64,000 nucleotides of DNA. Source: Rhypophila decipiens. Taxonomy: Eukaryota > Ascomycota > Sordariomycetes > Sordariales > Naviculisporaceae. Below the pieces are notes generated by a model. The model was not told the origin of the DNA. It did no database searches and saw only the letters and a program-made list of their open reading frames with translations. The stretch is taken from assembly GCA_033297075.1 (NCBI GenBank), contig MU858080.1, positions 62,001 through 126,000 of the forward strand, read 5' to 3'. A program made the translations under genes and the position numbers. Shown here piece after piece: positions 1-9,961 of this stretch (its first letter is position 1; each line of letters begins with the position of its first letter).

Positions 1-225
1 TTTTGAACTCCCATTTTATTCTTCCCTTCCCCATCAAAATGCCCCGCACCTTGCAACGTTTCCCCTGAAGCCATATCATGACCAACCTACAGTGCAAAGT
101 AGCTGCACTCACTACTAGTAGCAGATGTGTAGTTTCATCACAAGAAACATCCTCACACACACACCACATCGCTGTAGCAGGGAGGAAAAATGACATGTCA
201 CTGATAGATAACGATAAAAAAACAG

Positions 226-826
226 ACTATGTGCAATCATGGCCCAAGTCCTCGCCATATACGGCCTCGTCACGAGCGTCATCATCTCCAACAGCATCGA
301 AGAGAAACTGGCTCTCTACACGGGCTTTCTCCAGCTGGGAGCCGGTCTGGCGGTGGGACTTTGTGGGTTAGCCGCTGGGTTTGCCATTGGGATTGTGGGC
401 GATGCTGGAGGTCAGTTCAGTTTTACTCGCGATTGCCAGTATGACTTTAGGACATAATATCCTCTTTCTCTCACCGTCGGCTCCTTTCCTTTGCTCTCTT
501 ATACATAATCTCAACCTCTTGTAGGTACTGGGAAATGAAATGATCAAGAACAATGGTGGTGGCTCCCTGCTACTATCATACATCTGATACAACTACACAA
601 GTCATATGAAAGGGGATGGAAGATGAAAACAAGAGGAAAGAAAGAAAGGAGAAAATTCGCTGACACTGTGTGCTACATAGTCCGAGCAAGCACCCAACAA
701 CCCCGTCTCTACGTCGGCATGGTCCTCATCCTCATTTTTGCAGAAGTCCTCGGCCTCTACGGTGTCATTGTTTCCATCCTGATGCTCACCCGCTCCAAGC
801 TTAACGTCACTCAGTGTTCTTACTAG
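226..826 (+). CDS. V-ATPase proteolipid subunit (c-type), 5' end missing
   Basis: Membrane proteolipid of the V0 rotor of the vacuolar H+-ATPase, which carries protons across the vacuolar membrane. Two exons are visible. Exon 226-410 follows a 3' splice site (aaacag) and reads [15 protein letters not shown], then a glycine-rich helix ending GIVGDAG. A 270-nt intron (411-680, gtcagt...acatag) joins Val-Arg to [10 protein letters not shown] and the last helix, ending at the tag at 824-826. The last helix keeps the proton-carrying glutamate in the motif [11 protein letters not shown]. The helix 2-4 part resembles subunit c (Vma3) more than c' or c''. The usual first helix and the GVLRPDLI segment are not found in bases 1-225, so either the 5' exons lie before the window or this is a truncated paralogue. 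The Met at 239 aligns inside a helix and is not a normal start. Confidence 0.82.
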
Positions 827-2169
827 GTGGACATTTTCCTTGAGGTCTTCATCTACCTTGATGGTTCACTTGACTCGATCAGGCGCATACCGGATGACTA
901 GCTACCTAACCAACCTGCCCATCTTGAATAACTTGGACATATCCGCACCGAACAGAAGCTGGTCCGGTATTCAGCGATCAGTGGCCCTTGTTTTGTCGGT
1001 TGCCCGTCTACGTAGGTAAATTAGGTGCCGTGGACAGGTCAGGAAAGCAGATATGATGGAAAGGTGTGATGATGCAGAACGGAAAAGACATGACTTCTCA
1101 TGCGGTATATGGATGGACCGATTAAAAGGAATAGAGCGCGAGTCGAAGGCAGGAGGCATACGTGACGATATTGGGTTACGGCGAATCTCGGATCTAATCA
1201 GGACCCGGCTCTGGAATATGCCTATCAGTCCATAGCAAAATGTATTCCGTGTGTAAACAGTAGTGTGAAAGGGCCCCGTGACATGAAGAAAATGCTCAGC
1301 GGACTTTCGGGGTCTTAGGCATGTCCGCAGAGTAAGGGCCTCGGTCAAGTACCTTCGCATGAATCCTGTGCAATATTCGCTACCGACGCCGGCACTTGTC
1401 ATGCAGGGACGAACGACAAAGTGGGACGCAATCTAAGTAAATATTAGATTGTATTATATATCTTGAGTCTTGGTGTCTTGTCCAAAGACAATGAAAAATA
1501 GACAGAGAGGGGGCAGGATGCCAATAGTTTTGTGTTATATACACATCTCCAGCTCTTCCCTCCCGTGGCAGCAGTCTGGCAAGCTACGTTATCTCGTGTG
1601 CAGGTAAGTTGCCGCCTGCCTGCAAATTCCCCCCATCAGTCATTATTCCAAACTCCAGACCGTCCCAGGCATACACACAGACCAAATCTGCATGTGTCGG
1701 TTTCCATCCGTCGCTTGCTCGCTTGTTAACTGGCTGGCTGGCTCTTCTCGCTCCGGTAAATTCCCATCCCATCCTGCCCCTTCCATTTTCCCCTCCCTCA
1801 TTCGCTTGTTCGTTTATTAAAAAGAATTATAGATGCACCACCTTCGATGCTGTAAAAAGGAAAGAAAACAAAAGCAAAAACCAGAAACGTAAGGTGGCAT
1901 ATGTACAGCTTTAAAATGAAACAACACCAGCAGATCCAACCTTGAGGCGACTTACTGATGTTGGTGCCAGAAAACAAAAAGAAAAAGCAGCAACGCATCA
2001 AGTAAACACTCCCAAGACCCATTACATGCCACTGGCGGTTGGCTATCCCCAACTCAGCTCGGAACCGTCATTTGTAACTGATTCCAATCTTGGCGACATT
2101 CCTTTCAAAGACACCGTTTCTCTCCGGATTCGCTATCAGTCGTCATCAGATCAACGCCTTTCCCCAGAT
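827..2169. other. Intergenic spacer, no gene recognised
   Basis: Spacer between the tail of the proteolipid gene and the 3' end of erg3. Open frames here have no recognisable domain or splice structure. The right-hand part (about 1800-2169) is probably 3' untranslated sequence of erg3, which is transcribed leftward. Confidence 0.5.
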
Positions 2170-3260
2170 TTACTGCGACTTCTTGGTCTCTGCCTCGGGT
2201 ACATAGACACGATCATCATCGCCTTCCACGTCCTTCAGCACCTCCTCCATAACCTGGACCTGCTTGTCCCACGTCTTCTTGCTCATCTTGTTCTCCTTCT
2301 GGAACAGCTCCTGATCAGGCTGGCGATAGCTGCCGCCCAGCCGATCCCAGAGAGTGGTGAACTGTCCGTAGTTGTAGTTGAAGGCAAAGTGGTGGATGCT
2401 GTGGCAGGCGGCGCCGTTGATGATGGGGTTGTTCGCAATGTACTCGCCGTCGTGGATCATGATGGTCCAGAAGTTGATGAAGACAAACAGGCCGATGTAG
2501 GCCATCTTCTGCAGGGGGAAGATGAAGGGGAAAAGGTGGTAGGGCAGACCCTGGGCGTAGCCGTCAAGCGGGTGGAAGGCGTGGCTCGCAAAGGGGGTGG
2601 GCATGATCCACTTGTGGTGAGGCTTGTGAAGGCGCTTGTAGACCAGCGGGTGGTGCAGACCGCGGTGAATCCAGTAGATGCAGAAGTCGGTGAAGAAGAC
2701 AAAAAGCGGGAACTGGAAATAGTCGTACCAGCGGCCCGGGCCGTCTGCGGTGGTGTCGTAGAGCTTGGAGTAGCCCTTGAGCTCGAGGAGGACGATGGGG
2801 ACGGTAAGGGCGGCCATGCCGGGGAACGATTGGTTGGCTTGCTTTATCTCGAGGAGAATCTGGTTCTTGAGGAATCTGGGGTGCTTCATGGTCGTCTTGT
2901 CGAAGACGAAAAAGTAGGAAAGCGTGGCGAAGACGAAGTAGATTGCGAGTCCGAAGAGCCTGTGAATATGTTAGTTGGCACAATGCGCAAGTGCGGGTCG
3001 ATTGGATCGTCGTACCAGATCATCAAGAAGAGCGAAAGGGACTGGCGATAGATGTTGTCCCTGTCCCACGCGCTAGCATACGCTGCTGGCCCTGGAGTGA
3101 GGTTTATAAACGTTGTCGAGGGCTTGTACTGCCATGTCGAATGGTGCGTCGCGTTGGAGAACTTGTCTGGGTAGTCGTAGGGTGCTGGTCGCGCCGGTAG
3201 TATGTAGGCGTACATGGGGTCCCAGAGGAACTGGTCCGCGACCTCGAGAATAACGTCCAT
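2170..3260 (-). CDS. erg3: C-5 sterol desaturase (delta7-sterol 5(6)-desaturase)
   Basis: ER membrane di-iron oxygenase that introduces the C5-C6 double bond of the sterol B ring late in ergosterol synthesis; this family is linked to azole tolerance in fungi. Exon 1 is 3260-3016 and exon 2 is 2959-2170, split by a 56-nt intron (2960-3015, gtacga...ttcacag) that restores LMIW-LFGLAIYF. The product is 344 aa. The three histidine boxes of the fatty-acid hydroxylase superfamily are present: HRGLHH (180-185), HKPHH (193-197) and HSIHH (268-272), between hydrophobic segments. The start at 3260 (MDVILEV) is the first ATG; the open frame only extends upstream through a TTG codon. The C-terminus ends in an acidic/basic tail (ETKKSQ). 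No defects seen. Confidence 0.96.
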
Positions 3261-4867
3261 CTTGGTGTTGGCAGGCGACAACAGATAACCAACGGGGGAA
3301 ACGGAGTTCGATCGTCGATGGTGTTCGCGATGTGGAAAAGAGAGAGAAGGAAAAGAAAAACGAGAAGAGGGTGACCCAAGACGGTCCGGTCAAGTCGCAG
3401 TAAATAAAAAAAAACCAAATCGGTCTTGGTCGCAATGCGGGATAACGACAGGGGTTTAAGCGGAGGCGACAAGGGAAAAGGGGGTTATTTAACAGTGAGC
3501 TAGATTTTGGTGAGGTGACCTGCTATTCAGTCGTCCTCGTATGTTTCGAAGATTGGCAAAGCACCACAAACCACCTGACTGGACCCCGAGGCGCAATCAG
3601 AAGTTGGATTGAAGGTTGTATTGTTTGCTAGCCCGGTGTAGTTTTGTTTCCTTCCCCGGGTTTGCTTCCTTCCGGCGAAATCGCAACTTCATCGATCGTG
3701 AATTGCGGCGAGGACCGTCTTCGGGGAGGTCACCAGCACCAAACCCGCCACCAGAGCCACTCAGGAACACCCCTTATCGGAGTTATCGGTTCAAGGGTCC
3801 GCGCTTCCCGCGCGATCCGTTCCTGTTCCTGCTTCTTCTAGCGTGATGTGGATCCCTGAAATGGGATGACTTGCGCAAGACTGATACCAAGGCTGCGATG
3901 GGAAAAAGAAGCTGTCAGGAACAAAAGTATGGTCCACACCAATCTTCAATTATAGAGGAGGGAATTGAGAGCATCCTTCAAGTATTTAATGCATTTCCTA
4001 CATGAGGAATCGATGCGGTGAGCTCGACGGGTTATTTGGGGGTCATCCGTCTTGATACGAATACGGACCGATATTTGGACGAACTGCTCGCTCAGCCAAT
4101 CATAGCACTGGATTCGACCCAGAGAATTGCTAAGAACTCGCCATGCCGGGTGCTTTCCCTGCAGAGTGATGGGGATTATTGGGGTCCAATTGGCTTCTGC
4201 ACCACCCAATCGTTCTAGAATACAGAGCACCCACTCACTCAATACTATTCAACAAAAGCTGCAATGTTCAACACATTCTCCCATACAGGAGCTTACCCCT
4301 CTCAATATACGTGGAAAGAGGGTGCAGTCGCGATGCAAGATTGCACGATGATGGAGGGCGACTGGACCCAACGATTCGTCAGGGGTCCGGGATTTGCACC
4401 GGTGCTGCAGCAGCTCAGAGGCGCGGATCGGGAAGCCTTCTAGCGGATGCAAGCACAATGGCGTGGTTTCCTAGCCCCACTGTGAGCTCACTGACAGGAG
4501 TGACAGCCGATTTGTCGTCTGATTGGTTTCCGGGATTCGACATTGACCAACAGGAGGAACGGTTGTTTTCAGTCAGCATCATTTTGGTCTACACTCTTTT
4601 TACAACTCAACATTACGTGTAGTGTAGGAGCTCCATGGCTGGCTATCCGAGGATGCAGAGACCAAGGCCCGCAAGTCAGTTTTGATGCTAGAGGGAACCA
4701 GGTTATTTATGTTCAATCAGTGGATATATACAGCTTGGGGTCTTGAGAACCGTGGATTGTGTACACTTGGATTCTAGTGTGATCCATTCGCCAAGAACCA
4801 CGCCTGGAAGGCACATTCCCCCCTCTGTTTGTGAACGAGAAGCGGACAATGAAAACCAGGAACATCA
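3261..4867. other. Intergenic spacer, no gene recognised
   Basis: Contains the erg3 promoter and leader (AG/CT-rich tract about 3330-3480) and the 3' flank of the leftward UstYa gene. Short open frames on both strands (for example 3946-4242 and 4179-4622) lack homology or splicing support. Confidence 0.5.
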
Positions 4868-5933
4868 TCAAGCATGGTAATCCCACGAGGCAGCATGGTC
4901 ATTGTTCCACTTCTTGATGGCCTCAAAGTTCCTGCACATGTGGTTGATGGAAAAGTCGGGCCAGTTGCCCTCGATGCCCTGGTCCTCCAGTTCGGGGAAC
5001 TTCTTAAAGGTAAATACTGAGACGTCACCCTGGCACATGAGATTCTCTCTTAGCGCCTCGATGCAGTGGTCTAAAGTGTCGTTTCTTGTAATCAGCAAAC
5101 ATGACCAACAAATGGGTAGAGGCGGCGTCGATAATGCACAACATACCAACATGTCCGAATAAATCCTCGGCGCTATCAGCATCCCCCACGTCGCCACCCA
5201 GCTCCTTTTGGCCATAGTATTCCTTCTTGTAAATAACTTGTCTCAGCAGATTGAGGCAGTGCAACTGGTGAAAGACCTCGACACCGGCTCGGTAACCCCA
5301 TTCGCCTGTCTTGGGGTTTTGGATCTTGAGTGAGTCGGCTGATAGGCCGAGTCTCTGGCGCTCTTCCTCGGTGATCATGATATCGGCGACTGTTTCCAAC
5401 GAACGAAACGTCAGTACAAACTTCTAGGTCAACGGTTCACTTCAGGGAGTGATATTCTCACATACCGTCATTGGCAACGGAATCCCAAGCCCTGTCGACC
5501 GAAGGACCGTAGCCCACATAAGGAGAGTCTTTGATGATGGGTGCCAAGCTATACTTTTGCTTCTCGTACTTTACGGCTGGAAATAAAGGGGCTAAAAGAC
5601 ATATAATCGTTAGCAAAATGAACCGCAGCATAACCGGTATACATGCCTCGACATACAATAAGTCCCAATATTTTCCAGAAATTTTGGGTCAGAGGGGCTC
5701 CCAGTCTTCCTGCAGAACGACATGGCGAACATGGTTATGGAAAAAGATAACAGGACGGCATGGACGAGCCATATCCAGTGGTTCGGAAGCCCATTGCGTG
5801 TCCTCCTTTGTGTTGTTGGGATGTCTTGATCTTGGTCATGTTCGCTTTGCGGTAATAGAACGCCCTTCTCCGGGAAGCCTCCATCGATGCTGTGCTCCTC
5901 ATCGCGAGACACTGGGTGGTACTTCTTGGGCAT
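4868..5933 (-). CDS. UstYa-family (DUF3328) oxidase-like membrane protein
   Basis: Member of the UstYa/DUF3328 family, copper-type oxidases or cyclases that modify peptides in fungal RiPP and cyclic-peptide pathways (ustiloxin, phomopsin, asperipin, cyclochlorotine). Four exons: 5933-5657, 5591-5466, 5389-5147 and 5070-4868. The introns are 65, 76 and 76 nt, all GT-AG, and the product is 282 aa. There is a charged N-terminal tail, one membrane helix at about residues 52-73, then the family segment YSPLFPAVKYE at 92-102. Both diagnostic motifs are intact: HQLHC (175-179) and HVDHC (214-218); the second is formed only after the third splice. The start (caccATGCC) has good context. The gene points away from the Kex2-repeat gene at 8287, which is the best candidate substrate. 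The substrate assignment is inference; family membership is strong. Confidence 0.93.
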
Positions 5934-8286
5934 GGTGAACGATAGCGGGGAAAGAAGAAAGAATCCAATTAAAGGGGTCCGGCCCTGAAAAAAATGAACA
6001 AAATGAAGAGACGAAGAAAACGGCACTCCAGGTGTCCTACTCTGGAACGGTGAAGAAAAGAAGACGAAGACGACGATGGTGATGAAGAAAGAGAAACTGA
6101 GAGCAGTTCACAGTCTGCCTCCACCGTAAATCAAGCACTGGCTTGGCAATGATAGCACTTATCCAGTGGACTGGCAATCCACGAAGAGAAGATGAGTGAT
6201 CAACCTAGGATCAGAGGGAGAGCAGAGATGCCAAGGAAAATCAGTAAGATGGAAAAACTGGTGGAGGGAATGTCGACTCGAGAGTGTGCATGTCCCAGTC
6301 TTGTGGGGTTCCAGAAAAGCACCCTGGCGGTCTTCGAAACTAAGCGGCCCCATCAGTTACAGATATCGCCAGGAGAGAAAAGGCGTTGGAAGGCCGCCGG
6401 CTTGCAGTTCGAGATGCGCAATGAAAGGGTACCATCGCTCTTTCCAATTCAAGATCCATAAAAGAATTGCATGATTCTCCTATGATGCCCGTTCCAAGAC
6501 TGAGACACAGACGATCCTATGCACACACCGTGATGCACTCTTTGCGACAAGCGATGAGTTTCTCTTTGGATGCGAGGATGCTCTCAAGCCAGGGTCTTGG
6601 CATTTTTGGCTGAATGTTTGACAAAAGCTGTCACATTGGCCGTATGTAATTCGCATCATGTGAGCGGCCAAACTAGAAGAAGAACAAAAGTACTTGTCTG
6701 AAGTAATGGAATCACTACTCCGTAAGTCAAGTTCGCGTGAGGTTGTGAACAGAGGCTCAGCTGGCTGGCACTCGGCAATCGGCACCCAGAGAGATGGTGA
6801 AAAGACGCCGGTCGTTTCATGTTATACCACGAATGGGGTTTAGGCTCGATGGTGAATCAGTGGTGCCGCCGAGACTCTGCCGCTAAATTGGGAAGGAAAA
6901 TGCTTGTTTCTTCAACAACAGCAAGTGGAACCGACAGTTGGTGCCCCTTTTTTCCTCAATCCACCCAAAAACAAGGGCAAGCGCAACCGAACGACCACCA
7001 AATCCAACCTCCAACCTCCAACGACAACAACTGTCAACCACCCATCCAATGTCATTCTCAAACAAGGAGGCATTTCTCTCTGTTTTACGCCATGATTCAG
7101 AATGCCAAGCATTGTGGATTTGTTGATCGTCTCGCCGAGTCTGATTGGTCGCGCTGCCCGAGATCGACTCCAGGTGTCTGGATCGATATCCGCAACTGGA
7201 CGAGCCTCAGCTGCACGCCAAGACTGGGGAAGACCCTTGGAGCCTGGTTTTCATCAAGAGATCTCTTCGCCATAGCAAGCAAAGCAAGCCACTCCTGATC
7301 CCACCTGTTCAGACATGTCAAGTGCGGCGAAGCGCCTCTCTCTTACATGAGCTCCAACTAAAGAACCGCTGCTGAGGTTGACCTGTGGAATTGTGGACGG
7401 AATAACGAAACCTCGACCAACGAGGAGGATGACTCTGTAGTGTACCGTACCTTGGCCCAAAAAGAGGACTGGTTTGCATCTCAGACAACAGCCCAAGGTA
7501 CCTGACATGGGTATCTAGCGAGCAGACGAACATGTTGTCTCCCACATCCCGCACCGCACATTCTTTGACCGGCCATCTCGTGAGACAGCCAGCTTTGGGC
7601 TCATCACTCCAGCGAGTGCGCTTGAACAAGCAAGCGAGGTCGATCAATCTTGGCCGCCGTCTATTCCTTCATGCCCATCTCGTGTTTCTCAACTTGTCGG
7701 GGAGGCAGTCCTCCTCAGACCTTCACCGGGCATATCGCTACCACTTCCTAGTCAGGCACTAGAATGTAGTATCCTGGTACCCACCAGAGACACCAAAGGA
7801 ACCAAGCTTCAAACAAGCTTCGAAAAACCCTGCCGTCATATCCGCCAGAGCCCATCACCGTTGTAACCTGCCTCTCAATCTAACCCATCGACCAGACCTA
7901 GCGAGGCTGCGAGACAACATGGATGATGCCCCCTAGACCATGAGGGAACCCATCGTCTCGTCTCAACTTGTACGTCTCACTGAGATCGATCCCGCCCAAC
8001 AGATGGATACACATAGCAGAGCATGAACTCTGGTGGAACCAAGGGCGCGATGAATCAGATGTATAAAGGAACTCATTCTTTCTCAAATGTTCTGATTCCT
8101 CCTTCTGCTTGTCTCTCCATCCCACATCACCATCCTTCCCTTCTCCCGGTTTCCTTTTCCGTTCGTTTCAATTCTCAACACCCCGAGCTCTAGTAGCCTT
8201 TTTGCCAATCCTTTGCTTCTTTTCATATCCACTTCTTTCACTTCTCATAGCTGCCGGTTCAGCAAAAAGACAAGACAATATTCAAG
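5934..8286. other. Shared upstream region of the UstYa and repeat-peptide genes
   Basis: A 2.35-kb spacer between divergent genes, likely holding both promoters. No third gene (second UstYb, methyltransferase, transporter) is recognisable. The last 180 bases before 8287 are strongly CT-rich, as in many fungal leaders. Short open frames about 6480-7760 have no recognisable domain. Confidence 0.5.
8062..8068 (+). promoter_or_regulatory. Probable TATA box of the repeat-peptide gene
   Basis: TATAAAG lies about 220 bases upstream of the ATG at 8287 and just before a CT-rich leader. Position and sequence fit a fungal core promoter; the transcription start itself cannot be seen. Confidence 0.5.
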
Positions 8287-9329
8287 ATGCACGCCCCTAC
8301 TTTTGCTCAGTTCCTCATTGGCGCTATGGCCGCCTCCTCGGCCTTGGCCTTCCAGGTTGCTCACTTTGCACGGGTTGGCTCCGCTCTGGCTCTAGTAGCT
8401 GCTGCCCCTAGCATGGCCCTGCCCGCTCCGGGGACAGAGGCAGACGCAGCGAGTGTTGAGAAGAGACACCACAAGGGAAAGAGGACTCGGAACGGTGCCG
8501 CCGGTGGTGGTGGTCGCAACAGGAACAACGCCCGTGATGTCGAGGAGATCGAAAAGAGACATCACAAGGGAAAGCGCACCCGCAATGGCGGCAACAGGAA
8601 CCAGCGCCGACAGGCTCAGGATTCTGACACGGACGGTGATGTCTCGGACAATGACCTTTCCGATGACGACGAGGGGTTCTCCTCTGACGATGGCGTCGCC
8701 AGGCGTTCGCTTGATATCATGAAGCGTCATCACAAGGTATGTCTCCCCACAACAAACTTATCTGGTGTGTAAATCCATTTCTAACACACACACCAGGGAA
8801 AGCGAACCAGAAACGGAGCCGGCGCCGGTGGTGGCCGCAACAGAAACCAGCGCCGCCAAGTTGATGACGACGAGGATTTCGACGACGAGGATGACCACAG
8901 CGTTGCCCGCCGCTCCACCACCGAGGGTGCCGCCGTAGAAAAGCGCCACCACAAGGGAAAGCGCACCCGCAATGGCGCCGGTAGGAACCAACGCCGCCAG
9001 CTCAACAACACCGACAGCGAGGACAATGGATTCACCTCCAACGACGACGGCGGTCTCACCTCGGACGATGGCGGTCTGTCAGACGGGTTCAGCTCGGATG
9101 ATGGACTTGCCAGGCCTAATCCTGCTGCTTTGGCCCGTGTTCGTGTTCGTCCTGCCCAGAAGCGTGACACTGAGGTATGTTCTGCCATCATCCTTATCAT
9201 GATACCTGAGATAAGCATGGCTAACCTGGACTGTAGGTCTCTGCCCGTGATCCTGAGCTCGAGGGTCTCCAAGCCCGTCATCACAAGGGAAAGAGGACCC
9301 GCAACGGTGGTAACAGGGGCGGCAACTAA
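8287..9329 (+). CDS. Secreted Kex2-processed repeat protein, candidate RiPP precursor
   Basis: A 306-aa secretory pro-protein of three exons (8287-8736, 8797-9174, 9237-9329; introns of 60 and 62 nt, all phase 0). The N-terminus looks like a signal peptide (FLIGAMAASSALAF, residues 9-22), followed by a second Ala-rich stretch to about 47. The decapeptide HHKGKRTRNG occurs five times, at residues 61-70, 92-101, 148-157, 201-210 and 291-300. The first four follow a KR dibasic site (three as EKR, one as MKR) and the fifth follows AR. Each is trailed by Gly/Asn/Arg/Gln-rich sequence (NRNQRRQ in three) and separated by very acidic Asp/Ser spacers. This is the layout of fungal Kex2-processed repeat proteins and ustiloxin-type precursors. 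No enzyme domain is present. The divergent UstYa gene 2.35 kb away supports a modified-peptide role, but the core lacks Tyr, Phe and Trp. The mature product is unknown. Confidence 0.88.
8467..9308 (+). repeat. Five coding copies of HHKGKRTRNG
   Basis: The copies are encoded at 8467-8496, 8560-8589, 8728-8736 plus 8797-8817 (split by intron 1), 8947-8976 and 9279-9308. The amino acids are identical while codons vary at synonymous sites, which suggests selection on the peptide rather than a recent DNA duplication. Confidence 0.93.
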
Positions 9330-9961
9330 GCTATACCAAAGGTGCTTAGGTGCTTGCCTGCTCGACTTGTCTCTTGCCACTTTGTTCCCTCCAGCTCTCC
9401 AAGATCGTGTTTTCTTGTCTATTGTCTTTTGAGCAATCTTTCAAACTTACCCTCTGTATATGTCAATCAATTCGTTTGAGCGTACGTATCGGCGTTACCT
9501 GGCGCAGCGGGTCTTTATTTTCTTCTTTCCGTTCTGTCGTATTCCTCTTGTTGTATATAGGAACGTCGCATGTTTTCTTTCTTTCTTTTTTTTTTTTTTA
9601 GTACCCTCTGTCTGTATATAGCGCAGCACACTTACCCGAAGATGATGTGGATGAACGAAAAGGCGGAGAAGAACCTACTGGTACTACTATCCAGGCATGT
9701 ATATATCCCCGGAAGAAACGATCATAAGGGTGGGAGAAGGGAAAGGAATGGCGGAAAGGAAATACGAAAAATGTATATATGGGAACGTGATTGGCAAGGT
9801 TTCATGGTGAAGTAACTCAATACAGTGCTGATGTTCTCAAATCTGACTGACATTTGCTTTGTTTGGCTCTGTCAATCCAAACAGATGGACTTACTTTACC
9901 TTGCCGACCCGAGGCCACATGGCACGAGGGAAACGAAAGAAGCATTCTTACAAATCTCAAC
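9330..9961. other. Convergent 3' flanks
   Basis: Between the converging repeat-peptide gene and the aldehyde dehydrogenase pseudogene. Contains a T-run at about 9585-9599 and AG-rich sequence; no gene seen. Poly(A) sites of both genes should lie here. Confidence 0.5.

Noticed and set aside
239..241. ATG at 239 as the start of the proteolipid gene
   Set aside because: It falls inside a conserved helix and the in-frame codons before it back to a 3' splice site also match the family.
971..1402. 143-codon minus-strand frame
   Set aside because: No domain, no leader or splice pattern, mixed composition.
1942..3051. A 369-codon plus-strand frame
   Set aside because: It is the antisense of erg3, whose family motifs are unambiguous on the other strand.
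5795..5815. RRTRNG in the UstYa N-terminal tail resembles KRTRNG of the repeat peptide
   Set aside because: Six residues on the cytosolic side of a membrane helix. The coding DNA is only loosely similar, so chance or simple basic composition is the better explanation.
8287..9329. Repeat protein as a mating pheromone precursor
   Set aside because: The repeats are highly basic and lack the hydrophobic, Trp/Cys-containing pattern of alpha-factor-type fungal pheromones, and there is no C-terminal CaaX box for an a-factor type.
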